Shown: positions 1 to 8,553, counted from the first letter of the stretch. The stretch: 64,000 nucleotides of DNA from Luteibacter aegosomatis (GCF_023078455.1 NZ_CP095740.1:1414001-1478000), one strand, 5' to 3'. Notes: generated by a model from the sequence alone, not told the origin. Numbers and translations are program-made.

Positions 1-31
1 ATAGCGCATACAACCTCAGGAAGTACCTCCA

Positions 32-56
32 AAGCCCCGCCCTATGCGGGGCTTTT
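32..56 (+). terminator. Rho-independent terminator-like hairpin before the lysis operon
   Basis: AAGCCCCGC and GCGGGGCTT arms around a short CCTAT loop, followed by TTTGCTT. It probably closes the phage transcription unit to the left, which is outside the window, and separates it from the late promoter motif that starts at 61. Confidence 0.7.
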
Positions 57-60
57 GCTT

Positions 61-92
61 ACAAGGGCTTGAATATCAGCTCGCACGCGCGA
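61..92 (+). promoter_or_regulatory. Phage late promoter-like motif, copy 1 (lysis/packaging unit)
   Basis: ACAAGGGCTTGAATAT followed by a CGCACGCGCG tract. The same block recurs at 8522 and 20239, each time in a gap just before a new group of phage genes. It lies directly after a terminator hairpin and about 80 bp before the first lysis gene. GAATAT could serve as a weak -10, or CAAG-N2/3-CTTG as an activator site; neither is shown by sequence alone. Confidence 0.6.
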
Positions 93-141
93 TGAACGAA
101 TCTGACGGCACACGGGGTCATGTGACCTACGGGGAGCCGTC

Positions 142-486
142 ATGTCGCTTATGTCGCATATCCGCGATGCCGTTACCGCCTGGGTAGCAGCTCGCCTCAA
201 GTCGTTTGGTTTGACCGGGGTTACCCGCGTCTGGCGTTGGTGGGTAGCGGCACTGGTGCTGCTGGCCATCGTCACGGTCATCTCGCCCCAGGCCGCTGGC
301 GTGCTGACCCTGAAGTTCGGGCAGCAGATGCTCGCTGCCATCGTCGGGTATCACCTGGCGAAGATCACTCTGATTCACGCCGTACCCGAACGGCTGCGTG
401 AGGTCCCCATTATTTCAGCTGCGTTGACCCTCGGCCGGGCGCTGGTCATGGCCGGCGCGATGCTCGCCGTGGGGCTGGGCCTGTGA
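142..486 (+). CDS. Putative phage holin-like membrane protein
   Basis: A 114-residue protein with an amphipathic/basic N-terminus, a hydrophobic segment around residues 33-53 (WWVAALVLLAIVTVIS) and a second at the C-terminus (about 94-114). A GGGGAG Shine-Dalgarno sits about 5 bases before the ATG. It is the first gene of the lysis cluster and overlaps the transglycosylase (TGATG), which is the usual holin position in Mu-like phages. The holin role, forming inner-membrane holes that let the cell-wall enzyme act, is inferred from size, membrane segments and position. The sequence does not match a holin family I can name. Confidence 0.6.
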   Translation: MSLMSHIRDAVTAWVAARLKSFGLTGVTRVWRWWVAALVLLAIVTVISPQAAGVLTLKFGQQMLAAIVGYHLAKITLIHAVPERLREVPIISAALTLGRALVMAGAMLAVGLGL

Positions 487-1190
487 TGCACGCATATGTC
501 CTCCTAGTCATCGCGCTTCTCCTTGCCCGATGGCAAGGGCGCCTGGTTTCTCAAGGAAGCGTGATCCGCGCAATGTTGATGTGGCTTGTCGCCATCATCG
601 TGGGCATGGCGTCGTTGAACGCTGCGCACGCGGCCAGCGTTCCCTCGCCTGCGGCCAAGTCGTGGCAACGCACGGTGCAGCGTGAAGCGCACGCGGTGTG
701 GGGCATCACCGCACCGGTTTCCGCCTTCGGTGCGCAGATCGAACAGGAGAGCGCCTGGCGCCCGAATGCTCGCAGCCCCTATGCAGGCGGCCTTGCCCAG
801 TTCACTGCGGACACGGCCTCTGACATGGCGCGTTGGTATCCGGAGCTGGGACCGGCTGATCCGTACGATCCCCGCTGGGCCATTCGGGCGCTGGTTCGGT
901 ACGACTACCGCCTCTATAACGGCGTTTTAGGTGCGCGAAGCGAGTGTGACCACTGGGCCATGACGCTCTCGGCGTACAACGGCGGCGCCGGCTGGCTGAG
1001 TCGCGACCGCGCCCTTTGCTCGCGTGTGTCCGCATGTGACCCCTCGCGCTGGTGGGGTCATGTGGAGCGCCAAAGCCAGCGCGCCTCGTGGGCGTTGACC
1101 GAGAACCGCGCCTATCCATCACGCATCCTGTTGACTCTACAGGCTCCTTACGCTGCTGCTGGCTGGGCCGGTCAGGCGGTGTGCCCGTGA
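486..1190 (+). CDS. Phage lytic transglycosylase (SLT-like endolysin)
   Basis: A 234-residue muralytic enzyme that would cleave the glycan chain of peptidoglycan at lysis. Hydrophobic segments at about 3-15 and 31-50, the latter ending AHAA, act as a signal/anchor, so export may be Sec-dependent. The catalytic domain follows from about residue 60: the catalytic Glu is in QIEQESAW (about residue 88), then GLAQFT and LSAYNGG, the hallmark motifs of soluble lytic transglycosylases. The ATG at 486 overlaps the holin-like stop; a GTG at 483 in the same frame is the alternative. The spanin genes follow at once. Confidence 0.88.
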   Translation: MHAYVLLVIALLLARWQGRLVSQGSVIRAMLMWLVAIIVGMASLNAAHAASVPSPAAKSWQRTVQREAHAVWGITAPVSAFGAQIEQESAWRPNARSPYAGGLAQFTADTASDMARWYPELGPADPYDPRWAIRALVRYDYRLYNGVLGARSECDHWAMTLSAYNGGAGWLSRDRALCSRVSACDPSRWWGHVERQSQRASWALTENRAYPSRILLTLQAPYAAAGWAGQAVCP

Positions 1191-1222
1191 CCATCGCGAA
1201 CGAACTGACTGGAGTTCCTTTA

Positions 1223-1645
1223 ATGACGACGGCCAAGCGCCTGATCGGCTACTTGCTGGTACTCGCGCTCGTATTCATCAGTGGCTGGTTCAGTGGCGGC
1301 AGGTCGGCCAACGGCGACGTCCAGGCGAAATACATCGATACCGCCATCGACAGCGCGCTGTGGCAGAGCCAGGCGCAGATGGACGAAGCAGCCTTAGCCG
1401 AGGTGAAACAGCTTCTGGACAAGCAAAAAAATGATTTGGCGGCAGCGAAACGAACGGCCTCGGAAGCCATAGCTCAACGTACCGCCGTTCAAAAGCAGCT
1501 CAACGCCGAGCGCGATACGCGCAAGCAAGCCCTGGAGAAAACCGCGAATGAAAACCCCGACTGTGCTGCTCTGGCTGGCGTGCTTTGCCCTGCTGTCGCT
1601 CGCCGGCTGTTCGGCTCACCGGCAGGCCCGACCGACACCGAGTAA
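1223..1645 (+). CDS. Rz-like inner-membrane spanin (i-spanin)
   Basis: A 140-residue protein with one N-terminal membrane segment (about residues 7-24, LIGYLLVLALVFISGWF) followed by a long Ala/Lys/Gln/Glu-rich coiled-coil stretch (about 45-115) that would span the periplasm. This is the architecture of Rz-type i-spanins. GGAG lies 8 bases before the ATG at 1223; an upstream GTG at 1187 overlapping the preceding stop is a weaker option. Its 3' part contains the start of the Rz1-like gene in another frame, the classic nested spanin arrangement. Together the pair would fuse the inner and outer membranes in the last lysis step. Confidence 0.8.
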   Translation: MTTAKRLIGYLLVLALVFISGWFSGGRSANGDVQAKYIDTAIDSALWQSQAQMDEAALAEVKQLLDKQKNDLAAAKRTASEAIAQRTAVQKQLNAERDTRKQALEKTANENPDCAALAGVLCPAVARRLFGSPAGPTDTE

Positions 1646-1889
1646 GCCGACGGTCTTGTCCGTCGCAACCGTGACGTATGCGCCGATGCCGACCGAGCTG
1701 ACGGATGCCATCGCGGAGCCCGTACCGCCGCCCCAGCATTGCCGCACCGCCACTGGTGACCCGGGCTGGTGTCTCATCGATGCGCTCAGCTGGATCGAGG
1801 ACTGGCGTGGAACCCTCATGCGGTGCAATGCCGACCGTGCAACGACAGCTCGAATTGGTAACGCCGTGCAGAAGGCGGTGAAGCCGTGA
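1548..1889 (+). CDS. Rz1-like outer-membrane spanin lipoprotein (o-spanin)
   Basis: A 113-residue lipoprotein starting inside the Rz-like gene in a different frame (98-base overlap). The signal peptide ends in a lipobox LAGC with Cys21 and Ser at +2, compatible with outer-membrane sorting. The mature part is Pro-rich at its start, as in Rz1 proteins, but is longer than typical Rz1 (about 40 mature residues) and carries extra Cys residues (HC, WC, RC). It is expected to bind the Rz-like coiled coil across the periplasm. The long C-terminal part beyond the overlap is unexplained. Confidence 0.78.
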   Translation: MKTPTVLLWLACFALLSLAGCSAHRQARPTPSKPTVLSVATVTYAPMPTELTDAIAEPVPPPQHCRTATGDPGWCLIDALSWIEDWRGTLMRCNADRATTARIGNAVQKAVKP

Positions 1890-1925
1890 GCCAAGAAACT
1901 AACAACGGCTTGAAGGATGGTGCGC

Positions 1926-2186
1926 ATGGATGAGCTCGAAATCGCCTCGGCACAGGAATCCGCCGACCGGGAGGCACTGATCAACCTTCAGCTCCTACGT
2001 GGACGGGTAGCACGAGCTCCCGCCAAGCACGCTGCGGATGGTAGGCGCATCTGCGTGCATTGCGGGGAACCCATCGCCGAGAAGCGCCTCGCGGCCGTTC
2101 CACATGCAACCGCCTGCCGCGATTGCGAAACCATGGCCGAGCAGCACGCCGCCCATTACGTCAGGAGAAACGCATGGGCAGTGTGA
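1926..2186 (+). CDS. TraR/DksA-type C4 zinc finger protein
   Basis: An 86-residue protein with the TraR/DksA zinc finger: CVHCGEPI followed about 15 residues later by ACRDC, giving a CxxC-x17-CxxC-type site, and an acidic N-terminal helix (MDELEIASAQE) like the tip region of TraR. The ATG at 1926 is preferred because AAGG lies 9 bases upstream; an ATG at 1917 overlaps that site. TraR-like proteins bind the RNA polymerase secondary channel and mimic DksA with ppGpp. In this phage it could tune host transcription during late growth. BcepMu-type phages carry such a gene at the same place. Confidence 0.85.
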   Translation: MDELEIASAQESADREALINLQLLRGRVARAPAKHAADGRRICVHCGEPIAEKRLAAVPHATACRDCETMAEQHAAHYVRRNAWAV

Positions 2187-2557
2187 TTCAGTTGAGTACC
2201 CGCGAAGTGTTGATTCTCGTCAGCGCCTTCGCTGGCGTCGTGTTTACGTTCGGCAAGTTGCTTCTCGGCCAGTTCGAGCGTCGTATGCAGGAGCGCTTCG
2301 ACGGCATGGAAAAACTGCGGGCGGCCGAAAAGAGCGCCCTGCGCGACCAGTTCGAGACGCTCGAAAGCAACCTGGAAGACACGACCGGACGGGTCACCGC
2401 CGTTGTGCAGCGCGTCGAGCAACTGCGGGACGAGTTACCAAAGCAATACGTAACACGCGAAGACTGGATTCGCTTCGCGACCACACAGGACGCCAAGCTT
2501 GACCGACTGATGGAGCTGGTCCTCAGCATGAAATTCAACGGGGGAAATAAATCGTGA
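2174..2557 (+). CDS. DUF2730-like phage membrane/coiled-coil protein
   Basis: A 127-residue protein with one N-terminal membrane segment (about residues 11-28, EVLILVSAFAGVVFTFG) and a long charged coiled coil (about 30-85). This layout matches DUF2730 proteins found between the lysis and terminase genes of Mu-like phages (Mu gp25-like position). AGGAG lies 6 bases before the ATG. It overlaps the TraR-like gene by 13 bases and the next gene by GTGA. Function is unknown. Confidence 0.65.
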   Translation: MGSVIQLSTREVLILVSAFAGVVFTFGKLLLGQFERRMQERFDGMEKLRAAEKSALRDQFETLESNLEDTTGRVTAVVQRVEQLRDELPKQYVTREDWIRFATTQDAKLDRLMELVLSMKFNGGNKS

Positions 2558-2862
2558 GCGATATCGACCTTGGCAAGATTCAGCGAGAGTCCGCCCGGTG
2601 GCGCATTCTCCGCATCCTCGACGCCGGCCGGCCGTTGCCGGTGAGCGAGCACACGGTGCTGCTTGCTCTCAATGACGCAAAGCTGTCGTTGACGATGCAG
2701 GAACTGCGTAGGGAGCTCGACTATCTGGATGATCGCAAGCTGCTTCGGATTCTCGACATCAATACCGCGCACTGGTCCGCCGAGCTGACGCATTACGGCG
2801 TCGACCTGGTGGAGTACACCGTGGACTGCTTGCCGGGCATCGCCCGCCCGCCGAGATTCTGA
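2554..2862 (+). CDS. Mu gp26-like protein, possible winged helix
   Basis: A 102-residue helical protein with a GTG start overlapping the previous stop (GTGA). The pattern of short helices (RWRILRILDAG, HTVLLALNDA, MQELRRELDYLDDRKLLRI) followed by a strand-like end resembles winged-helix DNA-binding proteins. Position directly before the small terminase matches Mu gp26-type genes. It may act in packaging or late regulation; this is inference from fold impression and position. Confidence 0.6.
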   Translation: MSDIDLGKIQRESARWRILRILDAGRPLPVSEHTVLLALNDAKLSLTMQELRRELDYLDDRKLLRILDINTAHWSAELTHYGVDLVEYTVDCLPGIARPPRF

Positions 2863-3377
2863 TGGCACCGCGTAGCAAGGTCGCCAAACTGCCAGCCGCC
2901 GTAAAGGAATGGCTGGACGATCGTCTGGTCGAAGGGAACTTCAGCGGCTATGAAACCCTTTCGGCCGAGCTGGCCAAGCGTGGCTATACCATCAGCAAAA
3001 GCGCGTTGCACAACTACGGTCAGGAATTCGAGGACCGCTTGGCGGCGGTCAAGCTGAGTACCGAGCAGGCGCGCGCTGTGGTCGCCAGTTCGCCGGATGA
3101 CGAAGGCGCCGTCAACGATGCGTTGATGCGACTGGTGCAGGACCGCCTATTCACGGTCCTGGTCTCGGCTAACAGCGACCAGCTGGATCTACCCAAGTTT
3201 GCTCGGGCTATTGCCGATCTTGGCCGGACCACGATCAGCCAGAAGAAATACGCCGCCGAGGTGCGAGCGCAGCGCGAGAGCGCGGCCGCCGAAGTTGAAC
3301 AGATCGCCCGCAAGGGAGGTCTCACAGCGGACACGGCCAATGAAATCCGTCAGATGATCCTCGGAATCGGCCAATGA
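2862..3377 (+). CDS. Terminase small subunit-like (DUF3486, Mu gp27 type)
   Basis: A 171-residue protein with the N-terminal pattern of DUF3486: KLPAAVKEWLDDRL, then GYETLSAELAKRGYTISKSALHNYG, a predicted helix-turn-helix. A helical C-terminal half follows. In Mu-like phages this gene precedes the large terminase and is thought to be the DNA-recognition subunit of the packaging motor. It shares one base with the previous stop and overlaps terL by ATGA, which suggests tight translational coupling. Confidence 0.82.
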   Translation: MAPRSKVAKLPAAVKEWLDDRLVEGNFSGYETLSAELAKRGYTISKSALHNYGQEFEDRLAAVKLSTEQARAVVASSPDDEGAVNDALMRLVQDRLFTVLVSANSDQLDLPKFARAIADLGRTTISQKKYAAEVRAQRESAAAEVEQIARKGGLTADTANEIRQMILGIGQ

Positions 3378-4897
3378 GCTCCCTACCCAGCGTCAGCAGT
3401 GCGGTGCTGATGCCCTACCAGCAGCAGTGGATTGCCGACACGTCTCCGTTCAAGGTGGCGGAGAAGTCGCGCCGTACCGGCCTGACATGGGCTGAGGCAG
3501 CTGACGATGTACTGATCGCTGCATCCGCCAAGGCAGCAGGCGGTCAAAACGTCTATTACATTGCCTACAACCAGGACATGACCATCGAGTACATCGAGGC
3601 ATGCGCCATGTTCGCTCGGGCATTCAACTACGCCGCTGCCCAGATGGAGGAAGGAATCTGGGATGGCGAGAGCGAGGAAGACAAAAGCATCAAAACCTTC
3701 ACGATTCGGTTTCCCGACAGCGGTCACCGCATCGTTGCACTGACGTCTCGCCCGTCCAACCTTCGTGGCCGCCAGGGCGTGGTGGTGATCGACGAGGCCG
3801 CGTTCCATGATCAGCTCGATGAGCTACTCAAGGCGGCCATGGCGCTGCTGATCTGGGGCGGAAAGGTCCGCGTCATCAGTACCCATAACGGTCAGACGAA
3901 CGCTTTCAACGAGCTCATCACCGATATCCACGCAGGCAAGCGCTCCGGCTCAATTCACCGTATCGACTTTGCCACGGCAATCGCCAATGGCCTTTACCGC
4001 AGGGTCTGCGCCCGGATGGGCGTCGAGTGGACTCAGGCCGGCCAGGACGAGTGGGTCGCTGGCGTCTACAAGTTCTACGGCGACGGTGCCGCCGAGGAAT
4101 TGGACTGCGTCCCGTCCAATGGCACCAACGCGTACCTGTCCGGTGCCTTGATCGAAGCAAGGTCAATCGATGCCCCTGTGCTGCGCTGGTCACAGCCGGT
4201 GGCATTTGCCGCGCTTGATGATCACACCCGATGGGCCGCGTGCCAAGCGTGGCTGGATGGCGAGGTGCTGCCACTCCTGGAAGCTCTTGACCCGACACTG
4301 GAGCATGCCTTCGGCCAGGACTTTGGCCGCGACCATGACTTGACCGTCATTGCGCCGATTCAGACCCTACAGCAGTTGCGCCGACGCGTGCCCTTCGTGC
4401 TGGAACTGCGCGGCATCCCGTTTCGTCAGCAAGAGCAAATTCTGTTCTTCGTTGTGGACCGCCTCCCCCGATTCACCAAGGGTGTGCTCGACGCACGCGG
4501 CAACGGCCAATCGCTGGCCGAGTTCGCCTGGCAGAAGTATGGCGAGGAACACATCGAGCGACTGATGCTGAGCGAGACGTGGTACCGCGAGCAGATGCCT
4601 GCGTTCAAGACGGCCTTTGAAGACGGCGCTTTCGATATTCCAAGGGATGTGGACATCCGCAACGATCTGCGTGCGCTGAAGCTCATCAAGGGCGTGGGCC
4701 GTCTTCCCGACGGCTACAAGGGCAAGGGCCAGGACAACCAGCCACGCCACGCCGATGCCGCCATCGCCTTGGCTATAGCGCACTACGCCAGCCGACAGGA
4801 TGTCGTGGTGTACGCGATCCATCGTGTCAAACCCACTGCCGATCTGCCGCGCGCTATCAAGCGCGGCGGCGGATGGCGTACCGAGAAAGGTTTTTAA
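3374..4897 (+). CDS. Terminase large subunit (Mu gp28-like packaging ATPase/nuclease)
   Basis: A 507-residue packaging motor. N-terminal ATPase: PYQQQWI, then the variant Walker A KSRRTGLTW (about residues 31-39) and a Walker B-like VVVIDEAAFHD (about residues 136-146), followed by coupling motif STHNG. The C-terminal RNase H-like nuclease region begins near GQDFGRDHDLT with acidic residues. In Mu-like phages it packages headfuls from integrated copies, including flanking host DNA. It sits between the small terminase and the portal, as expected. Confidence 0.92.
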   Translation: MSSLPSVSSAVLMPYQQQWIADTSPFKVAEKSRRTGLTWAEAADDVLIAASAKAAGGQNVYYIAYNQDMTIEYIEACAMFARAFNYAAAQMEEGIWDGESEEDKSIKTFTIRFPDSGHRIVALTSRPSNLRGRQGVVVIDEAAFHDQLDELLKAAMALLIWGGKVRVISTHNGQTNAFNELITDIHAGKRSGSIHRIDFATAIANGLYRRVCARMGVEWTQAGQDEWVAGVYKFYGDGAAEELDCVPSNGTNAYLSGALIEARSIDAPVLRWSQPVAFAALDDHTRWAACQAWLDGEVLPLLEALDPTLEHAFGQDFGRDHDLTVIAPIQTLQQLRRRVPFVLELRGIPFRQQEQILFFVVDRLPRFTKGVLDARGNGQSLAEFAWQKYGEEHIERLMLSETWYREQMPAFKTAFEDGAFDIPRDVDIRNDLRALKLIKGVGRLPDGYKGKGQDNQPRHADAAIALAIAHYASRQDVVVYAIHRVKPTADLPRAIKRGGGWRTEKGF

Positions 4898-4900
4898 CCC

Positions 4901-6466
4901 ATGGTGCAGTCCACTATCCTCGACCAGTACGGCCGACCCATCGAATACGACCAGCTCACTGAGGAACTCTCCGCCCCTTCGCTCACGGGCATTCGTTCGA
5001 CCTGGTATCCGTCGACGTCTGGAAGCCTCTCGCCGGGGCGTCTGGCAGCGATGCTGGAAGCGGCCAACCAAGGCGATGCGGATGACTATCTGACGCTTGC
5101 GCTGGAGATGGAAGAGCGAGACCTGCACTACGCCAGTGTGCTGGGAACGCGCAAGCTCGCTGTATCCGGCCTCGATGTCACGGTAGAGGCGCTGACCGAC
5201 GATGCTGCCGACGTACGCATGGCCGATGCACTACGCGAGCTGGTCACCGCCCCGGAATTCGACGAGCTGCGCGCGGACCTGGTCAACGCCCTGGGCGCCG
5301 GCTATGCGGTCAGCGAGATCATGTGGGACAAGAGCGGCAGGACGTGGATGCCGTGCGACTACAAAGAGCGCGATCCCAGGCACTTCCGTTTCGACCGCGA
5401 TACGGGCCGAGAGCTTCGCCTGATCGACCCGCAGGATATGGCCAACGGCATTGCCCTGGCACCCTACAAATTCGTGGTGCATTACCCGCGCATCCGGCCT
5501 GGCCTTCCCATTCGTGGCGGCCTCGCACGGCTCGCGGCGGTGGCCTACATGTGCAAGGCCTGGGCGTGGAAGGATTGGATGTCGTTTGCCGACATCTATG
5601 GCCTGCCCATGCGTGTGGGCAAGTACGGTCCGGGCGCGAGCGCAGAAGACATCGCGAAGCTGATGTCAGCGGTTGCCAACCTGGGCAGCGACGCGGCGGC
5701 CGTGATGCCTTCTGGCATGTCCATCGACTTCCAGACCGCAGCGCAGACGGCGGGCGCCGGTGATTTCTTCCGGGGGCTGGCGGAGTGGTGGGATAAGCAG
5801 GTGAGCAAGGGCGTCATTGGTCAGACCATGACGACCGACGACGGGGCTAGCATGGCACAAGCCCAGGTGCATCAGCTCGTGCGCGAAGACCTGCTCACGG
5901 CGGACGCCAAGGCCCTGCAAAACACCCTTCAGCGCCAACTCGTGCGCGGCTTTATCGATCTGAACTTCGGGCCGGGCCGTTATCCGCGTTTGATCGTCAA
6001 CGTTCCCAAACCCGAAGACGTCGCCGCGCTGGTCAAAGCCTTGGGCATCCTGGTCCCGCTCGGCTTACAGGTCGAGCAGAGCGTGGTGCGAGACAAATTG
6101 GGGATTGCCGATCCTGCGCCTGGCGCCCTGTTGTTGCAGCCCGCTGCGCCCGTACCCGTCGCTGCCAACCGCGCGCTCAACGCCGAGGTGCGGCCAACGC
6201 CGGCTGATGCGGCCACGTCGGTTGATCGGGTCGACGCGATCGTTAGACAGCTCGACGCACAGCAAGGCGCGATAACGGAGCAGTGGTTGGATCAGATTCG
6301 TGCCGTTGTCGATCAAGCGGCGACACTGGACGACGTGCGCGATGGCTTATTCGCCCAGTTTGCCGAGCTGAGTCTGGATGGCTTCGCGCAAGGCATGCAG
6401 GACGCACTGGATGCCGCGCAGGCGGCGGGTCGCTATGACCTGATGCAGGAGGCGGCCAGTGGCTGA
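4901..6466 (+). CDS. Portal protein (DUF935, Mu gp29-like)
   Basis: A 521-residue protein of the DUF935 portal family. Recognisable stretches: SLSPGRLAAMLEAANQGD and YLTLALEMEERDLHY near the N-terminus, LAVSGLDVTVEA, and a central RGGLARLAAVAYMCKAWAWKDW block typical of this family. The portal forms the dodecameric ring at the head vertex through which DNA enters and leaves. It follows terL after 3 bases and overlaps the F-like gene by 8 bases, whose GTG start has AGGAGG upstream inside this gene. Confidence 0.92.
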   Translation: MVQSTILDQYGRPIEYDQLTEELSAPSLTGIRSTWYPSTSGSLSPGRLAAMLEAANQGDADDYLTLALEMEERDLHYASVLGTRKLAVSGLDVTVEALTDDAADVRMADALRELVTAPEFDELRADLVNALGAGYAVSEIMWDKSGRTWMPCDYKERDPRHFRFDRDTGRELRLIDPQDMANGIALAPYKFVVHYPRIRPGLPIRGGLARLAAVAYMCKAWAWKDWMSFADIYGLPMRVGKYGPGASAEDIAKLMSAVANLGSDAAAVMPSGMSIDFQTAAQTAGAGDFFRGLAEWWDKQVSKGVIGQTMTTDDGASMAQAQVHQLVREDLLTADAKALQNTLQRQLVRGFIDLNFGPGRYPRLIVNVPKPEDVAALVKALGILVPLGLQVEQSVVRDKLGIADPAPGALLLQPAAPVPVAANRALNAEVRPTPADAATSVDRVDAIVRQLDAQQGAITEQWLDQIRAVVDQAATLDDVRDGLFAQFAELSLDGFAQGMQDALDAAQAAGRYDLMQEAASG

Positions 6467-7754
6467 TTCGAAGCCGCGGCTTCGCCTTATCGACGGACGC
6501 TGGCAGGCCATTGGCTCGCCCGCCAGCGCCGGTGCTCCCGCAGCCACCAGCCTGCCTTTCAAGGAGCAGGCCGCGTTCTGGCGACGCAAGGTCAACGTCC
6601 CCACCGACACCTGGCGCGATGTGCAACGCGAGGATCATGCACAAGCCTTTATGGTCGCTGGTGCGGCACGCGTTGATCTGCTCGATGATCTACGCAAGGC
6701 GGTGGACAAGGCCGTGCTGAATGGTGGTTCCATCGAAAGCTTCCGCAAGGACTTCGATGCGGTCGTTGCACGGACCGGTTGGGAGTACAACGGCGGGCGC
6801 AACTGGCGTACCCGGATCATCTACACCACCAATGTACGCAGCAGCTACATGGCGGGGCGCTGGCAACAGATTCAGGCGATCAAGCATCGCCGTCCATACA
6901 TGGAATACGTGCATAACGATTCCGTACGCCACCCGCGCCCTCAGCACCAGGCATGGAACGGCACCATCCTGCTTGTCGATGATCCCTGGTGGAACACCCA
7001 CTATTGCCCTAACGGCTATGGCTGCCAGTGCACCACCCGGACGCTGGCGCAGCGCGACATGGATGCCCTGGGCAAGACGGGCCCTGATCAGGCACCGACA
7101 AGTGTGGACGACACAACGGGCATCGATCCCGGGTTTGACTACAACGTCGGCCAGGCGGCCGCATCCATGCCAGCGGCTGACCGCATCGGGCAAAAGATCA
7201 TGACCATGCCCAGGCCGTTTCGCGATGCTGCCCTGGCCGATGCACAACGCCGTCAGGCCGACATGTTCGCGGACTGGCCAGCGGCGGTTAGTCGTGCACA
7301 GAGCGCCGATGCCGGCGTGTCATCCATCCATCAGCCGGTAGGTTTCGTTCGACCCCGCGTGGCCGAGCTGCTGGACCGAGGCACATTGCCTGGGCGGGTC
7401 GATAAGCCCTTAGCCAGCGCCCTGCTGGCGGCAGATGACCATGCGCTCACCACCGCACTGGCCAGCACGACGGATGGCTCACCGTCTGCCTTGCAGCAAC
7501 TTGCCCAGGATCTGCCGCAGGTGCTGGCTGACGGGGACGTCCCCGTTTTGTGGGATACGCATATGCAGCAGCTCCTGTACGCGCATGCCCTCGCCGACGG
7601 CCGCTTTGCAGCCGCCTCGTTTTCCCTGGACGCCACCGGGCCACGAGGTCGAGGCCAGGGCGGCGCCATGGCCGGGCGCCTACAAACCCTCGCTCTGCTC
7701 GATGCAGCCCACCTGGCGACCGAGCGGTACCTGCTGCTGGATGGCGCCCTGTAA
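6459..7754 (+). CDS. Mu F-like minor head protein (phage head morphogenesis, gp30-like)
   Basis: A 431-residue minor head protein. The central block with YNGGRNWRTRIIYTTNVR, then HQAWNGTILLVDDPWW and HYCPNGYGCQC, is the conserved core of the Mu F / SPP1 gp7 head morphogenesis domain. The C-terminal third (from about 290) is divergent. A GTG start with a strong AGGAGG site is used. It lies between portal and gpG-like genes, as in Mu. Confidence 0.9.
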   Translation: MADSKPRLRLIDGRWQAIGSPASAGAPAATSLPFKEQAAFWRRKVNVPTDTWRDVQREDHAQAFMVAGAARVDLLDDLRKAVDKAVLNGGSIESFRKDFDAVVARTGWEYNGGRNWRTRIIYTTNVRSSYMAGRWQQIQAIKHRRPYMEYVHNDSVRHPRPQHQAWNGTILLVDDPWWNTHYCPNGYGCQCTTRTLAQRDMDALGKTGPDQAPTSVDDTTGIDPGFDYNVGQAAASMPAADRIGQKIMTMPRPFRDAALADAQRRQADMFADWPAAVSRAQSADAGVSSIHQPVGFVRPRVAELLDRGTLPGRVDKPLASALLAADDHALTTALASTTDGSPSALQQLAQDLPQVLADGDVPVLWDTHMQQLLYAHALADGRFAAASFSLDATGPRGRGQGGAMAGRLQTLALLDAAHLATERYLLLDGAL

Positions 7755-8347
7755 TGAGCGGCGCCAGCTACAGCATTGAGGTCAACGCCAAGGAAATCGC
7801 CGAGCGCCTGGCGCATCTCGCCAAGCGCATGGATCACGTGCAGGATGCCTTGGTCGAGATCGGCGAGGTACTCGTGCCGAGTACCCAGCAGCGGTTCGGC
7901 CAGGCCATCTCGCCGACGGGCGCTCCCTGGGCCCCGTTGTCGCCCCGCACGCTGGCCCAGAAGAAGGGCCCTGGCATCCTGCGGGAGAGCCTCGCGCTGC
8001 AAAGCTCAATCCACTACCAGGTGGAGGGTGACGAGGTACATGTCGGCACGGACCTCATCTATGCCGCGATTCACCAGTTCGGTGGCAAAGTGCACCACAC
8101 CGCCCGCAAGGCCACGGTGAACTTCCGACAGGACAAGCGCACCGGCGAGGTAGGGCCTCGCTTCGTCAAGGCCAAGCACGCCAACTTCGTGCAGGACGTC
8201 ACCATCGGTGCGCATGACACCGAGGTTCCAGCCCGTCCCTACCTCGGGCTGAGCGCCAAGGATGAGCGGGACATCCTCGATGCGCTGTGGGATTACATCC
8301 TGGAAGATTTCGGTGCCAGCGATTCGGGCGGCGGGGCCATCGCCTAA
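7754..8347 (+). CDS. Virion morphogenesis protein (Mu gpG-like)
   Basis: A 197-residue protein with ISPTGAPWAPLSPRT, LRESLALQSSIHYQVEGDEVHVGTD and YAAIHQFGG, the signature of the phage virion morphogenesis family (Mu gpG, P2 gpS). These proteins act in head completion or tail joining. The ATG overlaps the previous TAA (TAATG). It is the last gene of the first late unit; a gap of 223 bp with a hairpin and the second late promoter-like motif follows. Confidence 0.88.
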   Translation: MSGASYSIEVNAKEIAERLAHLAKRMDHVQDALVEIGEVLVPSTQQRFGQAISPTGAPWAPLSPRTLAQKKGPGILRESLALQSSIHYQVEGDEVHVGTDLIYAAIHQFGGKVHHTARKATVNFRQDKRTGEVGPRFVKAKHANFVQDVTIGAHDTEVPARPYLGLSAKDERDILDALWDYILEDFGASDSGGGAIA

Positions 8348-8492
8348 AACGCCCGTAGCGGCCCCCCAAGGGGGGTGGGGGGCGGCAGAGATACCGGGCG
8401 GGGGTGGCGTCGGGCTCTAAAACGGGTTTTAAATGCTTCGGGAGGGGGGCTTGCCCTTTCCCGGCGTCCCATCTGTCGGCTCCACGGGCAAA

Positions 8493-8512
8493 ACCCCTCC
8501 TGGCGAGGGGTC
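8493..8512 (+). terminator. Hairpin after the gpG-like gene, weak terminator candidate
   Basis: ACCCCTC and GAGGGGT arms around a CTGGC loop, without a strong T-run after it. It lies in the 223-bp gap between the gpG-like gene and the protease gene, just before the second late promoter-like motif. The rest of this gap is G-rich (several runs of five to six G) with no open frame that I can support. Confidence 0.4.
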
Positions 8513-8521
8513 ATGTTCATA

Positions 8522-8553
8522 ACAAGCCCTTGAATAACGAGACTGCGCGCGCG
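8522..8553 (+). promoter_or_regulatory. Phage late promoter-like motif, copy 2 (head/tail unit)
   Basis: ACAAGCCCTTGAATAA followed by GCGCGCGCG, matching the motifs at 61 and 20239. The distance from the A of ACAAG to the downstream ATG is 49 bases, identical to copy 3, and the downstream leader also shares an ACATGGCCCCATGG / ACCATGCCGCCATGG block. It opens the unit that starts with the head protease. Confidence 0.65.

Noticed and set aside
1899..1918. AACAACGGCTTGAAGG as a fourth late promoter copy
   Set aside because: Lacks ATA after TTGAA and the CG tract, and overlaps the ribosome site of the TraR-like gene.
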